A stretch of DNA of 64,000 nt from the NCBI RefSeq assembly GCF_014898055.3, contig NW_023601322.1:65748740-65812739 (forward strand), read 5' to 3'. Positions within the stretch are counted from its first letter, which is position 1. Every line of letters begins with the position of its first letter. This document shows, one piece after another, positions 46,135 through 58,203 of this stretch. Source of the stretch: Talpa occidentalis. Taxonomy: Eukaryota; Chordata; Mammalia; Eulipotyphla; Talpidae. The notes under the pieces are model-generated. The model did not search any database. It saw only the letters and a program-made list of their open reading frames with translations, and was not told the origin of the DNA. Both the position numbers and the translations under genes were made by a program.

Positions 46135-46240
46135 CCCTCCCCCACAGTGAAGAAGCCTCCAGAACTGTGAGACACAGCATTTCTGTTGTTCAAACCTTCC
46201 TATCCGTGCTACTTCTAATGGCAGTGCTAGAAAACTATTA
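46135..46240 (+). repeat. MLT1-like LTR 3' fragment
   Basis: 'gaagcctccagaactgtgag', 'catttctgttgttcaaacc' and 'atggcagtgctagaaaacta' are the end of a MaLR-type LTR. Confidence 0.55.
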
Positions 46241-46599
46241 GAGCAGGCACCAGATTCCTAGTGCCCCTCGAGGCTCTGTGTGTGATCTTGCTGAAGGTCA
46301 ACACATTACACCAAGTATGGCAACTTTTCCTTTTCTTTAATTCTGAGAGATTTCCTGTTGGCTCAAACAGTGTTCATGATAGTTCATAGGGAGGCCTAAG
46401 GCCCAGAAAATAAAAAGGAATGAATGAAAGGATGAAGAGGGAAGAAAGAAAACTAGGGAAAGAAAAAGAAGAGAGTGGGGACCAGGAGGGGTATGCGTGA
46501 GGGTGATGTCTGACCACTTCAGACTTAATTAGTTCATCCCTGGGTGCCAAGGAGCACGCCAAACACAGAAGCCACAACAGAACCTGGAGCTAGCAGACC
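46241..46599. other. Unrecognised non-coding sequence
   Basis: A purine-rich GAAA/GGAA stretch lies at about 46405-46490. No gene is seen. Confidence 0.45.
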
Positions 46600-46935
46600 C
46601 TACACTCATAAAAGCTAGGAGGCTCATGGCAAAGGGACCAACCCAGTAGGGGTTTGAAAAGCTCAGGGGAAGGCTGGCACTTGGGTTATGACCTGGAGGA
46701 TCTTCAGGCATCAACTTGGTGAGGGTTGAGCATATATGATGGAGGAAGGAACATGTCACACAGTGTGAGGAATCACGGTGTCACCAACAGCAGAGGGAAG
46801 GCCAATGTGGCTGGATACAGGGGAAAAGGAAGGGGGACACATAAGACCGAAGAGCAGGCAGGGGCCAAACATGAGGGCCATGTTGAGGATTTAGGTCCTT
46901 AAACTGAGAGCTATAGAGAACAAGAGAAGAAGGTG
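46600..46935 (-). repeat. L2 LINE, antisense
   Basis: 'ggaaggccaatgtggctgga', 'ggcaggggccaaacatgagg' and 'gccatgttgaggatttaggt' are reversed L2. The donor-like 'agaag/gtgagtct' at its end is not evidence of a gene. Confidence 0.6.
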
Positions 46936-47180
46936 AGTCTATAAAGGGCAAACTCTCATAGCAACAAAGGAAATCTGGGACAGAGAGGGTGAAGGCACTG
47001 TTCAGCAAAGGCTTATCCCTGAAGCAAGACCTCAGGTTTCTTGAGCTCACAAATCTCGAATTGGCTGCATTACTTTAAGGGAGTGAAGGTCCAGGCCACT
47101 CCCCAAATAGTGTCCTTGCTATGATCCTCTAAACAGAGCATGCTCTAGGTGGTTGTCATGGTCCCATTGGGAAGGGTGTG
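46936..47180. other. Unrecognised short stretch
   Basis: Nothing recognised. Confidence 0.5.
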
Positions 47181-47323
47181 AATAGGGACAGCTCTGGGCC
47201 TCCCCTGGTGCCACAGCGGTTGAGCGCTGGGTTGCGAGGCTGCCCGCAGCCTCTGCAGCACCAGTTCGATCCCCAGCCACCGGCGAGGGTCCCACAAAAA
47301 AAAAAAAAAAAAATAGGGTCAGC
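47181..47323 (+). repeat. Head-only tRNA-derived SINE (copy 7, 3'-truncated)
   Basis: Only the tRNA-like head is present (47193 to about 47295). It stops at 'gggtcccaca' and runs straight into an A-tail of about 18 bp. Duplications of 12 bp with one mismatch (aatagggacagc at 47181; aatagggtcagc at 47312) bracket it, so it was inserted in this short form rather than deleted later. It lacks the 11-bp insertion. The A box region is altered (tggtgccacagcgg). Confidence 0.85.
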
Positions 47324-47807
47324 CTTGTTCCGTTGGTGAGGCTAATTAATTAGCAAGCTTGTCAGCCAGGCCAAACTCAGACTAGGATGATCAGGCAGCC
47401 TTCTTTGGCATCATTTGAAGGAAACAGGCCTGGTGAATAACCTCTCCTTTGCCTGTTACACTTTGCCTGAAGCTGCAGGAGGCTATTTGGTTGGGCTGTG
47501 GTACAGGTGGAGATTCAAGTTGTGAAGGGGAAAGAGGTGGGCGCAGAAAGTCCAGGTCAACCCCCTTAGGGTGCCAGGGGTGAAAGTAGGCAGAGACAAG
47601 TCTGAAAGAGGGCAGAGAGTAATGAAAGGGGAAGCAAAAAGAATCTGAAGTCAAACGTTGCCTTATTTGTAATTTTATGCAAGAAGCAACAAGATGGGCA
47701 CACAGCCCGGGGGGAATTCCAGCTTGGTGTCTGCAGCCCTCCCAAGGAGACTGGATGTTTTGGCTACAGAGACACAGGCACACACTCAGAGATACAGACA
47801 GATACAG
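47324..47807. other. Unrecognised non-coding sequence
   Basis: No gene or repeat recognised. Confidence 0.5.
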
Positions 47808-47849
47808 CCACACACACACACACACGCACACGCACACACACACACACAC
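47808..47849 (+). repeat. (CA)n microsatellite
   Basis: About 42 bp of CA dinucleotides with two CG interruptions. Confidence 0.95.
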
Positions 47850-48059
47850 CATTCCCATCACTGAACTCCATATAATGCCTTTGACATACACCCCACCTGC
47901 CACAAAGAGAATTCCATTTGAGCAGAGGTGCTAGAGTTGACTAAGCAATGATAAGTTTTTAGGGCAAGTAGCACATGCTTTGGAGAAGCAAGGTGATTTT
48001 TTGAAAGGTGAAAAACAGCCAAGAGGACTTTGCAGAGCAAGCTACCCCTTCCAAATACA
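47850..48059. other. Unrecognised short stretch
   Basis: Nothing recognised. Confidence 0.5.
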
Positions 48060-48475
48060 CCTCTCAGGTCTCCCGACCCACTCAAGCCCCACTGGCCCCT
48101 TTTCTATTCAGTACCCTTTCCTGCCTCTCAGACATTGCAATAGTTGCTCCATCTGCCTGGACTGCTTCACCCAGTTCTCCACAAAGCAGACCTCTTTTCA
48201 ACCTTCAGGCCTCATCTCTCTGGTCAACTTAAAGAAGTTTTCTTTCCTGTTACTCCTTATCTTACCTCTCTTTGCTTCATGGCACTTCACACAGTCTGTA
48301 GTCAACTTTTCAAGCTTTTAGAACTTGCTATTGCCCATATTCCCCACTAGAACATGAGACACATGAGGGCAGATGTCATCTGTCTTGTTCTCCACTGTAT
48401 CCGCAGTGCCTAGGACAGCCTGGTCATGCAGAAGATGCTCAGTAAATATTGATCCAAAGACAAATGAGTGAATCA
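48060..48475 (+). repeat. L2 LINE 3' end
   Basis: Well-preserved L2: 'tgctccatctgcctggactg', 'ttcaggcctcatctctctgg', 'actagaacatgagacacatg', 'tgtcttgttctccactgtat', then 'gcagtgcctaggacagcctg' and 'ctcagtaaatattgat' as the terminus. Confidence 0.88.
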
Positions 48476-49484
48476 TTCAATCTTAGGAGTGGGAAAGTTA
48501 AGGCCAAGGACAGTGGGACAGCACCCCCTGATGCTCCTCAGAGCTCTGGAAAGGCCTCTGAACCTGACTTGGGAGATCAGGGGTCAGGTTCTCATAGTTC
48601 CCAAGACCCCATGTTTCCAGTCAACTACTCAGGTTTAGCTCGCTTGACTTCATCTCTTCAGAGAACTCATGTTGGAAGCTTGGAAAAATCTAGCCTAGTT
48701 GTATTATTCATGCTTAGAGATGAATAATTTCTTTTGGTTGATGGGCATCAAAGGCAAACAAGTGGATGTCAGGGCCCCAGAAGGGAGACATCCATCTGGT
48801 GTGTTCCAACCCTTGCACCCATAGAGAGAAAGGAGCAACTCAGCTCCCCCTTTGCTGGTGGTCTGATGGGAGCAGTAAAAGCAGCTACATTGATTAATCA
48901 ATGTGTACAAAGTGCTGCACCAATACCTGTGGGGACATAAAGAGCTTCTAAAAGATGAGACTCTCCTCATCCTTCCTCAGATTCCTTGTCAGAATTTAGA
49001 AACAGCAAGTAGGGGAAAGTTGAGAATAGATGCTCCAAAGTCTCTCCCAAGAAGTCAACACAGCAAGTCCACAGAGAACACTTCCCTGGTTCAGAGTCGG
49101 GGCAGGGCTGGCTAGGGCTTCCTGGCCTTTAGTGATCAGTGATGTTTAAGTTATAGGAGCACAATCCTCCTTTAGCCTCCATCAGTTTTTCAAGCTAGGA
49201 GTGATAATGAAGATGTTTGTAGAAGCAGAGATGCAGGCCAGTTTCAGAAAGATTTCCTCCAAAGGATAAAATATCCATTTGGTCACACAAAACTTATTAC
49301 ACTCTCCAAGTCTTTGCTGAGGGCTTGGGAAGTAGAGTCTGAAGTTTCTGAGAAAAACCACTGACATGGGAGACCAGGAATTCTGATGGTTGCAATTCTG
49401 ACCCATCTCTCTCACTATCCTTTCATTGCTTCAGGGTTGCAATCTGAAGCAGAACAGCTGTGGGGGGACTGGGGATGGAGGTCG
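48476..49484. other. Unrecognised non-coding sequence
   Basis: No gene or repeat recognised. Confidence 0.45.
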
Positions 49485-49790
49485 ACAGCACGAACTCTGG
49501 GGTAAGACTGAGTATGAATTCTAGCTCTGACACTCCCCAGTTACATGCCCTGGCCAAATTTCATAATCTCTCCATTTCTGTAAGGTAGAGATAATAATGG
49601 GACATATCGCCTAGGATTGTTGACAGGAATATGTGAATTAATAGTCCATAGTGCATTCAAGTGTTACGTGATTAGCATTAGTTGTTGCTATTTAATAGGG
49701 TTGGTTTAAGAATTAAGACAGTGCATGTAAAGCCCTCAAAATGTTTAAGTACATAATGCATACATAGCACATGGTATTTGCTCAATAAAA
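49485..49790 (+). repeat. MIR SINE, possibly two joined fragments
   Basis: 'gagtatgaattctagctctg', 'acactccccagttacatgcc', 'gtagagataataatgggaca' and 'gcctaggattgttgacagga' are MIR. A second 3'-MIR-like part ('aagaattaagacagtgcatg', 'ttgctcaataaaatattatc') follows. Confidence 0.75.
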
Positions 49791-51710
49791 TATTATCACT
49801 GCCACTCACAAGCTTTGCAGTTTGGCTATGGTGTTTTATTGTTTGTTTTTTTAAAAAACTTTCATTAGAATCTATTTCAACTAAAAAAACTATCTGTGTT
49901 CATGAAGGTCACCCTGATGTTCAACAGTCTTCCTTGTTCCAAGGGACGACTGTTACCCTTTGCTTTTTCAGCACTTAAAATCCTCATGTTAGGAATCTAG
50001 AGCTAGCCAAGAAAGTCCCTTAAAGATTGTAAGTGTGGAACAGGCAAAGGCTACTCCATCAGCAGTTTTCAGCTACAGGCACTTCCAACCAACAAAGAAG
50101 AGATGACAAAAGCAGGTTTCTTCTGCTCAAATTACAAAAAGGTTTTAGGATTCCCTCCCATCCAGAGGCATGTAGTTCCTCCATGGCATGGACAGACCCC
50201 CTGAAAATTCTGTTCCATGTTTCCTGAATCTAGGATTTGAGTTTAAATCGTCTCAAAGTTGACTGCACAGATGAAAGGGACAGCCTGCTGTCAGCTGTAA
50301 ACCAAATGGCCACATTGCTATTAGGCTGCCCAATGCTCGCCCTCCCTCCCTGGGTAACCTTGGGAATAGACCTAGTCCTTATACTTTGTTTTCTTTCTCT
50401 GCAGGAGGATGGTTGTAGAGTTATTAAGGGTGGTGTGGAAAGTTCCAGCTGTCTCTTTCCACACTTGCTAATTCCCTTCCCTCCTTCTGGCCATCCTGAC
50501 CATCACCTAGCTGTAGCTATGGAAAACCTGCTCATGATCCTCATGGTTCAGTGGTTTGCAGGTAGTCCCTGCACTGTTAGCATAAAGGCAGTCTTCTGAA
50601 AGCAGCCCTGAAAGATGGATAGTGGTAGGGGTCCCGGTCATGGTCTAGAGTTGGGGATGCCAGTAGTCCCCACTCTCACTGAAGTCCCTCCTTGCACTGT
50701 GGGGGCCAGACCCAGAATATGGATTTTTGAGCCTGCTTCTTTATTGGGTTGTCAGACCTCCCTACTGAGGCCTGATGACTGATGGTCTCTCATTAAGGAG
50801 GCAGAACCCTTCCTGTCCCACTTTGACCCAGATGCCTCCACCTCTCATACAGCTGGTTCAGGGTGGATACAAATCTAGGCAGTGCAAGTTGGGGTAGAGT
50901 GTTTCCAAGGTGATGTCCGAATTGTTTCTAGTGACCCATTGACCTGACCCTCCCTGCCTCTTGCTGCCCCAGAACTGAGCCAAGATTTGGGAGGGCGGCT
51001 ACACCTCGGGATGTCTGGCTGGGGCCCTCCTATGGTGGGAGGCTCAGATCCCACGCTGGGATGGGCCCTGGGGAAGGTCAGGGGAGGATGAGCCAAAGCA
51101 ATCCTCATCGCCTCTGTTACCTCCCTGCCTTTCCCTCTTCTCCTGACAGCATGGCAGGCAGATGTGGGGTGTGGAGGCTCCTGTTTTAGGAATTCTTAAG
51201 AACATCTTTTTTTTAAATGCTAAGCATATCTTGCTATAAGATGGATGCATATCTTGAATTGACTACTTTAAATTCTTTCCATATGCTTTAGATCAAGAGA
51301 AAGAGCTCTGGTGACTAAGTAGGAACCCCAAAGAGCTCCTAAGTCAGTGTTTTCTTAGAGTCAAGGTCCCTTTCTCTTTCTGGCCAGTCCCACATCCTGC
51401 TGGGCCTGCGCTGGTCTACTCATGTTTCTCATTATCTCTCCCCCATCCTCTTTAAAGCCTCACTCCACCCAGGGGTTTTATTTTTAAACTTGCACACTAA
51501 TGCTAGGGCTGAGTAGGACATACTGCCCACATTCGTGGGAAACTGGGCTGCCTGGAAAAGTATCCCCCTTTTCAGAGACTTCCTTTCTCTCCCCCTCCCT
51601 CCTTTTGATATCTAGTGGGCACCTTCTCCATGAGGGTCCCGCCCCAAGAATACAGCAAAAAAGGGAGAGATAGAGTGCCTGCAATTGAGGAAGGGAGCCA
51701 GGGAGTTGAG
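49791..51710. other. Unrecognised non-coding sequence
   Basis: About 1.9 kb without a recognised repeat. The longest frame (50237-50599, 120 codons) has no known domain and no convincing splice borders. Confidence 0.42.
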
Positions 51711-51762
51711 GACAGACAGACAGACAGAGAGACAGACACACACACACACACACACACACACA
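51711..51762 (+). repeat. (GACA)n(CA)n compound microsatellite
   Basis: Roughly 28 bp of GACA units followed by about 24 bp of CA. Confidence 0.95.
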
Positions 51763-51799
51763 GGAAGCCACAAATAAAGAAAAAAGCAGAAAAATGGTA

Positions 51800-52250
51800 G
51801 TGATAAGATATACTTTATAAAGGGAACAAGTAAGATCATGAAATAAGAGAAGTTGTGACAAATTAGGTAGAGAAGGAAAGTTTCTCTAAGGAGGTGACAT
51901 AGAAGTAAGGCCAGGAGAAGGAGGAGCACAAGGGGTGAAGACTATTCTTAGTGGAGGGAGGAACATGGTATAAGACCCTGAAGAGGGCAAGATCTTAATA
52001 TGATGTAAAACCTAACAGAAGCCCAGTCCACCTCAAGTAGAACAGGCAAGGTGACAAAGTGGTCAAAACGAGTCTGGGGAGGCATGCAGAGGCCAGAACA
52101 GGAGAGCCTAGAGTCTTGAGTGGAAAACTTGACTACAGGGGCAGGAAGAAAGGCAGGTTCATGAGGCAGGAGGCAGCAATGTCGTGCAAAAAGGAGAGAA
52201 TGGTGGCAGAGGCTGGAGTGAGGCAGCACCACAGCCAGAAACATAGTAGT
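51800..52250 (-). repeat. L2 LINE, antisense
   Basis: 'tttctctaaggaggtgacat', 'gtaaggccaggagaaggagg', 'gaccctgaagagggcaagat' and 'caaaacgagtctggggaggc' are reversed L2. Confidence 0.72.
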
Positions 52251-52769
52251 AGTGGTGGTCAGACAAACGGAAATGGTGGGTAGACAAAAATATACATGTG
52301 AAATAAACTCAGTTATTTAATAAAGTAAAAAAAAAAAAATAGGCTGGCTCTTCCAGGAGTTTCCTTCCAAGGAGCTCATATAACATGATCCCACACTCAT
52401 AAGACAGAAAAAAACACCAAGGCCCAAGGTCATAGAGTTGGTGAGTAAAAGCAACAGAGTGTGGCTATCAATCACCTGTAACTGGCTAAGTTAATTAGGT
52501 CTCCGAACACAATTAAGTAAGATCTTTCTCCAACCCTGGCTCGCAAGATTTTCTGAAATGTGTATAAATACTCCAGTCTTTCTTTCAACCATGGCAGTTC
52601 TCTCCTTTGGTTGGGATAGGAGGCCAAATGGCTTTGACTGAGTGATCTCATCTATGTACAAAATTCAAAGGCGACTTTATGTGCCTGTGTGACCTCTCCC
52701 AGAGAAACACAACTGTGTTATTGCTCTTCAGAAGAAAGTAGATGGAAAATGAAACAGAGCAGCCATTCT
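52251..52769. other. Unrecognised non-coding sequence
   Basis: No gene recognised. An A13 run lies at 52327-52339. Confidence 0.45.
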
Positions 52770-52930
52770 ACACAGAGTAAAAATAACAATAATCACTATT
52801 ACTTGCGTACCTCAAAACACCTTACTTGCAGTAACTCATTTAATTCTCACAAAAGGCTGTGTAGGTACCACACAATCCTTTCTACTGGAGATGGAGCTGG
52901 AGCTGAGAGGAAAGAGAAGGGAAATGATGT
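52770..52930 (-). repeat. MIR SINE fragment, antisense
   Basis: 'taacaataatcactattact', 'gcagtaactcatttaattct' and 'cacaaaaggctgtgtaggta' are reversed MIR. Confidence 0.7.
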
Positions 52931-53317
52931 TGGGGTGGGAGTGGCAGAGCAGGACCCAGAGGCGTGTGGACTCCTGACAACATGCCCGGTCCAGCTGCTG
53001 TTTGCTTTGGTCGCTACTGTGTTTGCAAAACTGCACAGAAAAAGCATCCAAAATGTTAGTAGCACAGGGATATGGGTATATTTGTTTTTAATTTTTTTAA
53101 ATATTTTGACTACATAGTGTCTGGTACATAGAGAATAGTCTAAAAGAGTTTAATGACATTGTTGCGTTAATGAGTATATGTTACTTAAAAATTATTTTTA
53201 TATAGTTCACTAATATATTTCAGTATATGAAACATAAGTAATAAATAATACCAGATAAAAAAAACTTTAAAAAAGATATAAGAAACTTTAAGAAAATAAA
53301 AATTTTCTTATGTACCT
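52931..53317. other. Unrecognised AT-rich sequence
   Basis: No gene or repeat recognised. Confidence 0.5.
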
Positions 53318-53552
53318 ATGGGGTACAGGCCATAGGTGCAGGAGGGTAAGAGAATTCACCAGAGACAGAGTGGGGAGCAGAACAGGTGGATCTACTGAAA
53401 TACACTGCTGAGGGGAGCAGCGGGTGAGACAGGAGAGGTCTGCTGCGCCATGTGGATAGCTTCCTGGGTGGCGGGGAATCAAACCCATGCTGCAGAGGCT
53501 ACGAACAGCTTCACAGTGCTGCGCTCAACCTGCTGCGCCACTGGGGAGGCCC
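53318..53552 (-). repeat. tRNA-derived SINE, old copy (copy 8)
   Basis: A diverged antisense copy lacking a tail and visible target-site duplications. It shares diagnostic positions with copy 5 ('catggcgcagcag' on its sense strand, and 'ccacccaggaagc' where the young copies have the rich insertion). This fits an older subfamily. The reversed B box is mutated (atcaaaccc). Confidence 0.85.
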
Positions 53553-54054
53553 TCTCTACCTTTCTTTCCATCTATGCATATATGTATGTTTAAAAAAGGA
53601 ATCAGATTGTATTTATAGACTTAACTTTTTCATTCTCCATTCCTATTCTTCTAAAATAGAACTTTTAATGGTTGTGGAGCATTCCTCTATAATTTATTTA
53701 ATGAGTCCTCTATTATTGGATATTCAGTTTGTAGCTACTATTATTAACAATGCTATGTTGAACATCCTCCTACAAAAACATTTATGCCTATTCTATTACT
53801 ATTAACAAGGAAAGGGCATCACATATTGAAATACAATAGTGAGAGACTTATTTTTAGGGCTCTTTTGGCTAGGTCAAATAACATGTTCCTTGCATTTGTC
53901 CTTCAAAATCATTTGATGCTGAAGAAACGTCATCTAGAATACTCTCCATTTTCCCAATCCTGGTCATTACTCACTTCTCAAGTATGTTTTTGGGGTAATT
54001 ATTTGACAGGGGAGGGGGAGGAAGAAATACCCCAGTTGTGGATAAAATGTGGGT
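53553..54054. other. Unrecognised non-coding sequence
   Basis: 'ttaatggttgtggagcattc' and 'tggatattcagtttgtagct' near 53668-53738 hint at reversed old L1M text. Not firm. Confidence 0.4.
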
Positions 54055-54270
54055 CATGAAGTTAGACAACTGAGTTTGAATTCTGAACCTAACCCTAACC
54101 AGCTCTGTGACCCCAGGCGAGTTCATTGTTCTGAGCCTCAGTTTCCCCATGTATAAAAGGCCCTTATTTCAGAGGATATAATGAAGTAAAACAGTAAAGT
54201 TCTTCTAGCATTTGCCTGGCATGGAACAAAAATAGAAAATAGTGGTTATCATTATTATAAAGATGGAAGA
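54055..54270 (+). repeat. MIR SINE
   Basis: 'acaactgagtttgaattctg', 'agctctgtgaccccaggcga', 'gagcctcagtttccccatgt' and 'gcctggcatggaacaaaaat'. The two 'cctaac' words in it are part of MIR text and not telomeric. Confidence 0.85.
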
Positions 54271-55383
54271 GTTTCTTCCCAAGTTCAGTGCTTTGGAAAA
54301 CTCTCTCCTATCTTACACTGTATGACCAAAAGAAAAATGGATTTAAAAATCACTCAACATACCCACTGGCCATGTTACCCTTTTGCCATTTTGTGTGTGT
54401 GTTAAAGTCTAAAGTACTCAAAACCAACTAGCTCTTTTTTCTTTCCTCACCAAAAACCAGGTTTGCTAGATTATAGATATATTTAAATTTCGTTGTTCAC
54501 AGCTGCATCAGGAATGTAGCCTTCCTTCCCATTTGGCCAGCTGTGTTTTATAACTGTCTATTCTAAAATAAAAACAAAGAGGGGGAAAAAAAAAAGGACT
54601 GCCTACATCAATCCTAAATTGCTCTGTTTTCTGTAACAAAAGAGAAAATTTCTAACTCCTAAACCAGACCACAGAAAGAACTAATCTGACTCATATCCTA
54701 TATCAATTGTTAACACAGACACGCTACTGGCACGTAGTAGATGCTCAGTAATCCATGTTGCATATATGTTTCCTGTACAAGCAGCAAGCTGTTGAGAAAT
54801 CTATTGATATATTCATTTCATCTAAATAATGTCAGTGACCGCTCAGAGGGTCAGACGATGATGACAGATGATTACATAAACAGATGGTTTTTTAATTTAT
54901 AAGTTGAGTCTTGGGGAACTTTTTCCTCCTAATTCATGACTCTTGAAATATGTTTACAATGCTGGTAGAACTGTGTAGGGACTTCTCTATACTGCCATCA
55001 GTGGGAGCCCATGTGATAAAGTACTTCAATGGTCAGTCCAAGATTTTCCTATTTTGTCTAGCTATGGGAAATGTTCAGAAAAATCACATCATATGTGTAA
55101 TAGTGTATCCTCAATAGTCTATGGCTCTAGAGATCCAGAGAACACCTTTGATTGTGATGCAACCCAAAGTTGGGCCAAGAAATTAATTTCAGGGCAAACC
55201 TCTGAGTCAAAGAACTATAAGGCACCCCATCACTATCAAATAAAAGGCTGGTAGTGGTAGAGCTGCCAGCAGCTACTACTCTTAGGTGTTTCTTCTTCAT
55301 ACAATTTGGTGGTTTTGGTTGACTGCCTTCTGTGCATAAGAGATCATGATGCAGAATATTCAAAGATGAAATGTGTTTCTGCT
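54271..55383. other. Unrecognised non-coding sequence
   Basis: 'acgctactggcacgtagtag' then 'atgctcag' at about 54720-54748 is a short L2/MIR end. No gene is seen. Confidence 0.42.
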
Positions 55384-55640
55384 CTTATGTTGTCATAAGC
55401 CAGAGGAAGGAGAGATAAACCAACAACTCAGAAGTTTCTTAGGGGGAATGAAGCCCTTGCTGGGCAAAGCGCAGAACAGTGAGTCATTAAAGGAAGGACC
55501 CTTTTTACTGCAAAGATGAGGGGAGGTTTTGCAGTGGGGGTAGCATTTGATGTGGACCTTGAAGAAGTTTTTTAATTAGAAGAAATTAGAAGGAAAGGGT
55601 CTTCTGGGCTGAGGGAAAAGCATGAACCAATTCATGAAGA
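55384..55640 (-). repeat. L2 LINE, antisense
   Basis: 'gtggggggtagcatttgat'-like text, 'gtggaccttgaagaagtttt' and 'ctgggctgagggaaaagcat' follow reversed L2. Confidence 0.6.
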
Positions 55641-56145
55641 CCTGGAAGCACCTAGGGTGCAACACAGAGAGGGAGCACCCCGATGCCTGAGATGGGGAGG
55701 ATTTTGTCAGAAGCAAGGCTATTTAGATCGGAATGGGGACACTGACGATTCACCGAGGACTTTAGGGCTAATGCCTGGCATGTGGGAAGCAATAGAAGGT
55801 GTGGTATGTGCAATTCTTCCTTTTGAAGCAACTCAATGGCAGTGAGAAGAAGTGAAAAGAATAGGAAAGCGGGGAGGTAGGAGACCCTTCCTGAAGCTCT
55901 GGATTCCATTTTCTGCCTGTTTCACCTCTTTGTAGCTTTGCACAATGTTGCCAGAACTGACATCCCCTTTGAACACGATGATCCTGAACCTTTTGGCCTC
56001 TAGGGTCCTGTGGTTTCTCCTCTGGGATAACAGGTAGCATTGGGCATTTCTGGGAACAGGATTATCCCCAGGGTGGCTGCCTGTCTGTCTGCTTTCTTCA
56101 GGCTCCAGTTTGTTCTCCCTTCACAAATCATCTCTCCCCTCTGCT
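55641..56145. other. Unrecognised non-coding sequence
   Basis: No gene or repeat recognised. Confidence 0.45.
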
Positions 56146-56166
56146 CCCCCCCCCCCCCCCCCCCCC
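56146..56166 (+). repeat. Poly-C run of 21
   Basis: 21 uninterrupted C. The glycine/proline-rich frames that pass through it on both strands are artefacts. Confidence 0.97.
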
Positions 56167-56679
56167 GCTGTAGCTACATACATTTCTGGCTTCCCTCCAG
56201 ATCTCTGCTTTCACTGCCTGCTTGACACTCACTCTGGACTGATGGGCGACTCTCATCCCAGAGGTGGCACACTCCAAAGTGAGCTCAGCATCCACCCTGC
56301 TGAATGGACTTCTCCAGGTTTTGTCCACTCCACCCATTCCTCTATCCTCACTGCCCACACTCCTGAGTTATCTCTGATGATTTCTTTACAGAGTTCCTGT
56401 TACTTCCCAAATGTTCCTCTTTCTCTTCCCAAGTGACTTTAGAGCCAACCCTCTCCCTTCAACTCACAGACCTCTAGTTCAGACTCTTCTGCCTTTCAAT
56501 TCAACAGCTATTTCCTGAGCACCAGTGACAGCAGTGTGGCAGATGCACATAGCCCCTGCCCAGGACTAGCTTGCAGTCTAGTAAAGAAGATGAACAGTAA
56601 CATGGACTTGAAGATTGATGAACTTTTCAGAGGTGAAAACAGCAATGCAATGTGCCCCTCAGCCTCTGCTCAATCTAAG
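56167..56679. other. Unrecognised non-coding sequence
   Basis: 'gcctttcaattcaacagcta' then 'tttcctgagcaccagtgaca' at about 56490-56529 is the reversed end of L2. Otherwise nothing recognised. Confidence 0.45.
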
Positions 56680-57075
56680 CCCCACCAAGAGCTCCCCAAA
56701 AAATGTTACCAGAGCATCCTCCAAATTTCCTTAAAAATCTCCACTGGCTGCCCAGATAAAAGTGTAAACTCCTCTGAATGGCATCATCCAAGGTGTTCTG
56801 TGACCTGACCCCAAACTAGCTGTGGGCTGCCCCATGTGTCCCGCATGCCCTCCACTCATGCTGAGAAGACCCCACTCCTTGCTATGCTAGGCCTTTGCTC
56901 AAGCTTTCCCTTCATTCTATGTCCACATGTTTAAGCTCTGTTTGTCCTTGTGGCCAAGCTGCCACAGCTCCCACAAATCTTCCTGGTCCCCTGTCCCCTT
57001 ATCCTTGGCATCTCCATCACAGCACTTATCCCAGTCTGTCTTATTTAAGATTTTTCTTCTTCCCCTCTGTCAAAG
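56680..57075 (+). repeat. L2 LINE
   Basis: 'aaaatctccactggctgccc', 'agataaaagtgtaaactcct', 'ggtgttctgtgacctgaccc', 'ctatgctaggcctttgctca' and 'acagcacttatcccagtctg' are well-preserved L2. Confidence 0.9.
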
Positions 57076-57094
57076 ACAGGAAGCTTGCCCTATT

Positions 57095-57345
57095 CATGCT
57101 GAAATATCATCACAATAAAAATAACAACTCAAATCTTGAGACACTTTCTAGGTGCCAGGCATCATGGTAAGTGCTTTACTTGCCTTACCTCTTTGCATCC
57201 TTATAGCAAAGGGGGGGAAAGGAGTTGGAGGATGCATGATCCCTGCCATCATTTTACAGATGAAGTGACTGATGCTCACAAAGGTGAGTTAGTTGACTTT
57301 CTGAATTTAAATCCAGGAAGTCTGACTTCAGAGTTCACATCTTAG
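57095..57345 (-). repeat. MIR SINE, antisense
   Basis: 'ttctaggtgccaggcatcat', 'catcattttacagatgaagt' and 'tgaatttaaatccaggaagt' are reversed MIR. The donor-like 'caaag/gtgagtta' inside is part of the repeat. Confidence 0.88.
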
Positions 57346-58203
57346 ACCACAACCTCACCTTTATTTCCAAACTCAGCCTTGTCAAATCCCTTTTACTAAT
57401 TATGTCCTTAACAGGGGGTTGTTCAGTGAAGTAAATGGGGACAGTGAAGCCCAAAGCATTTTCACTAAGCTCCTACTACAAGTCATTATTGATGAGATGA
57501 TGAATGCAGAAGGTTCACAGGCCACATCTACTCTTTTAAGTATTAACTACAAAGTAGAGCCAGTTTTCCAAAGAAAGGGGAAGAGTTTTCAGTGACACAT
57601 GATTAGATCTGAGTGGGACATGCCCTATCATACAGCCTATTGGGCCAGACAAAACACTTTTCTTTTTTCACACAGTTGCCACTGCTTCTCTGTCTGAGCC
57701 TGCAAGGCGATGTTCAACAAGGAGACTGCCCCCTCCATCCCCCCAGCGCTTGTCATTGGACTGGACCTATCCATTTCCTTAAGGGGAATGGTGTGGAGCA
57801 CCAGGGGCCTGCCCTGCTTAGTTCCAGACATGCTTTCCCTTGTGTGACAGGCGGGCAATGGGCGGGCAGGACCTCTGTGGCATCCCGAGTTGATGGGACT
57901 AGGGCCAGAGGGGAGAGCTAGGGCAGCAAAATTGGGAAAGAGAAAGGGCTGCTTGCCCAGAGAGCTGCACATAGGCAGCCACCACCAGGCTGGTCAGGGC
58001 ACTTCCTCCATCCCTCTTTGGGCATGAAAGAGTCGGAAACTGGCCCCAGAGAATCTGAGGGAAGGGAACCAAGGTTCCAAAGCTTGACAGTATCAGGCAC
58101 TGTGATTTTCCAGAGGCCCCAAAAGAAAAATAAATGGTATGGTCTAGACATTTGGCAGTGGGAGAATACCCACCCCTGCCTTGCTCTTGCCTTTCCCCAT
58201 TAG
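57346..58203. other. Unrecognised non-coding sequence
   Basis: No repeat recognised. Two opposing frames of about 105 codons at 57613-57972 have no known domain. Confidence 0.42.

Noticed and set aside
54086..54100. Telomere-like 'cctaaccctaacc'
   Set aside because: Only two units and inside a MIR. Not an interstitial telomere array.
57282..57290. Donor-like 'gtgagtta'
   Set aside because: Part of a reversed MIR, where such words are common by descent.
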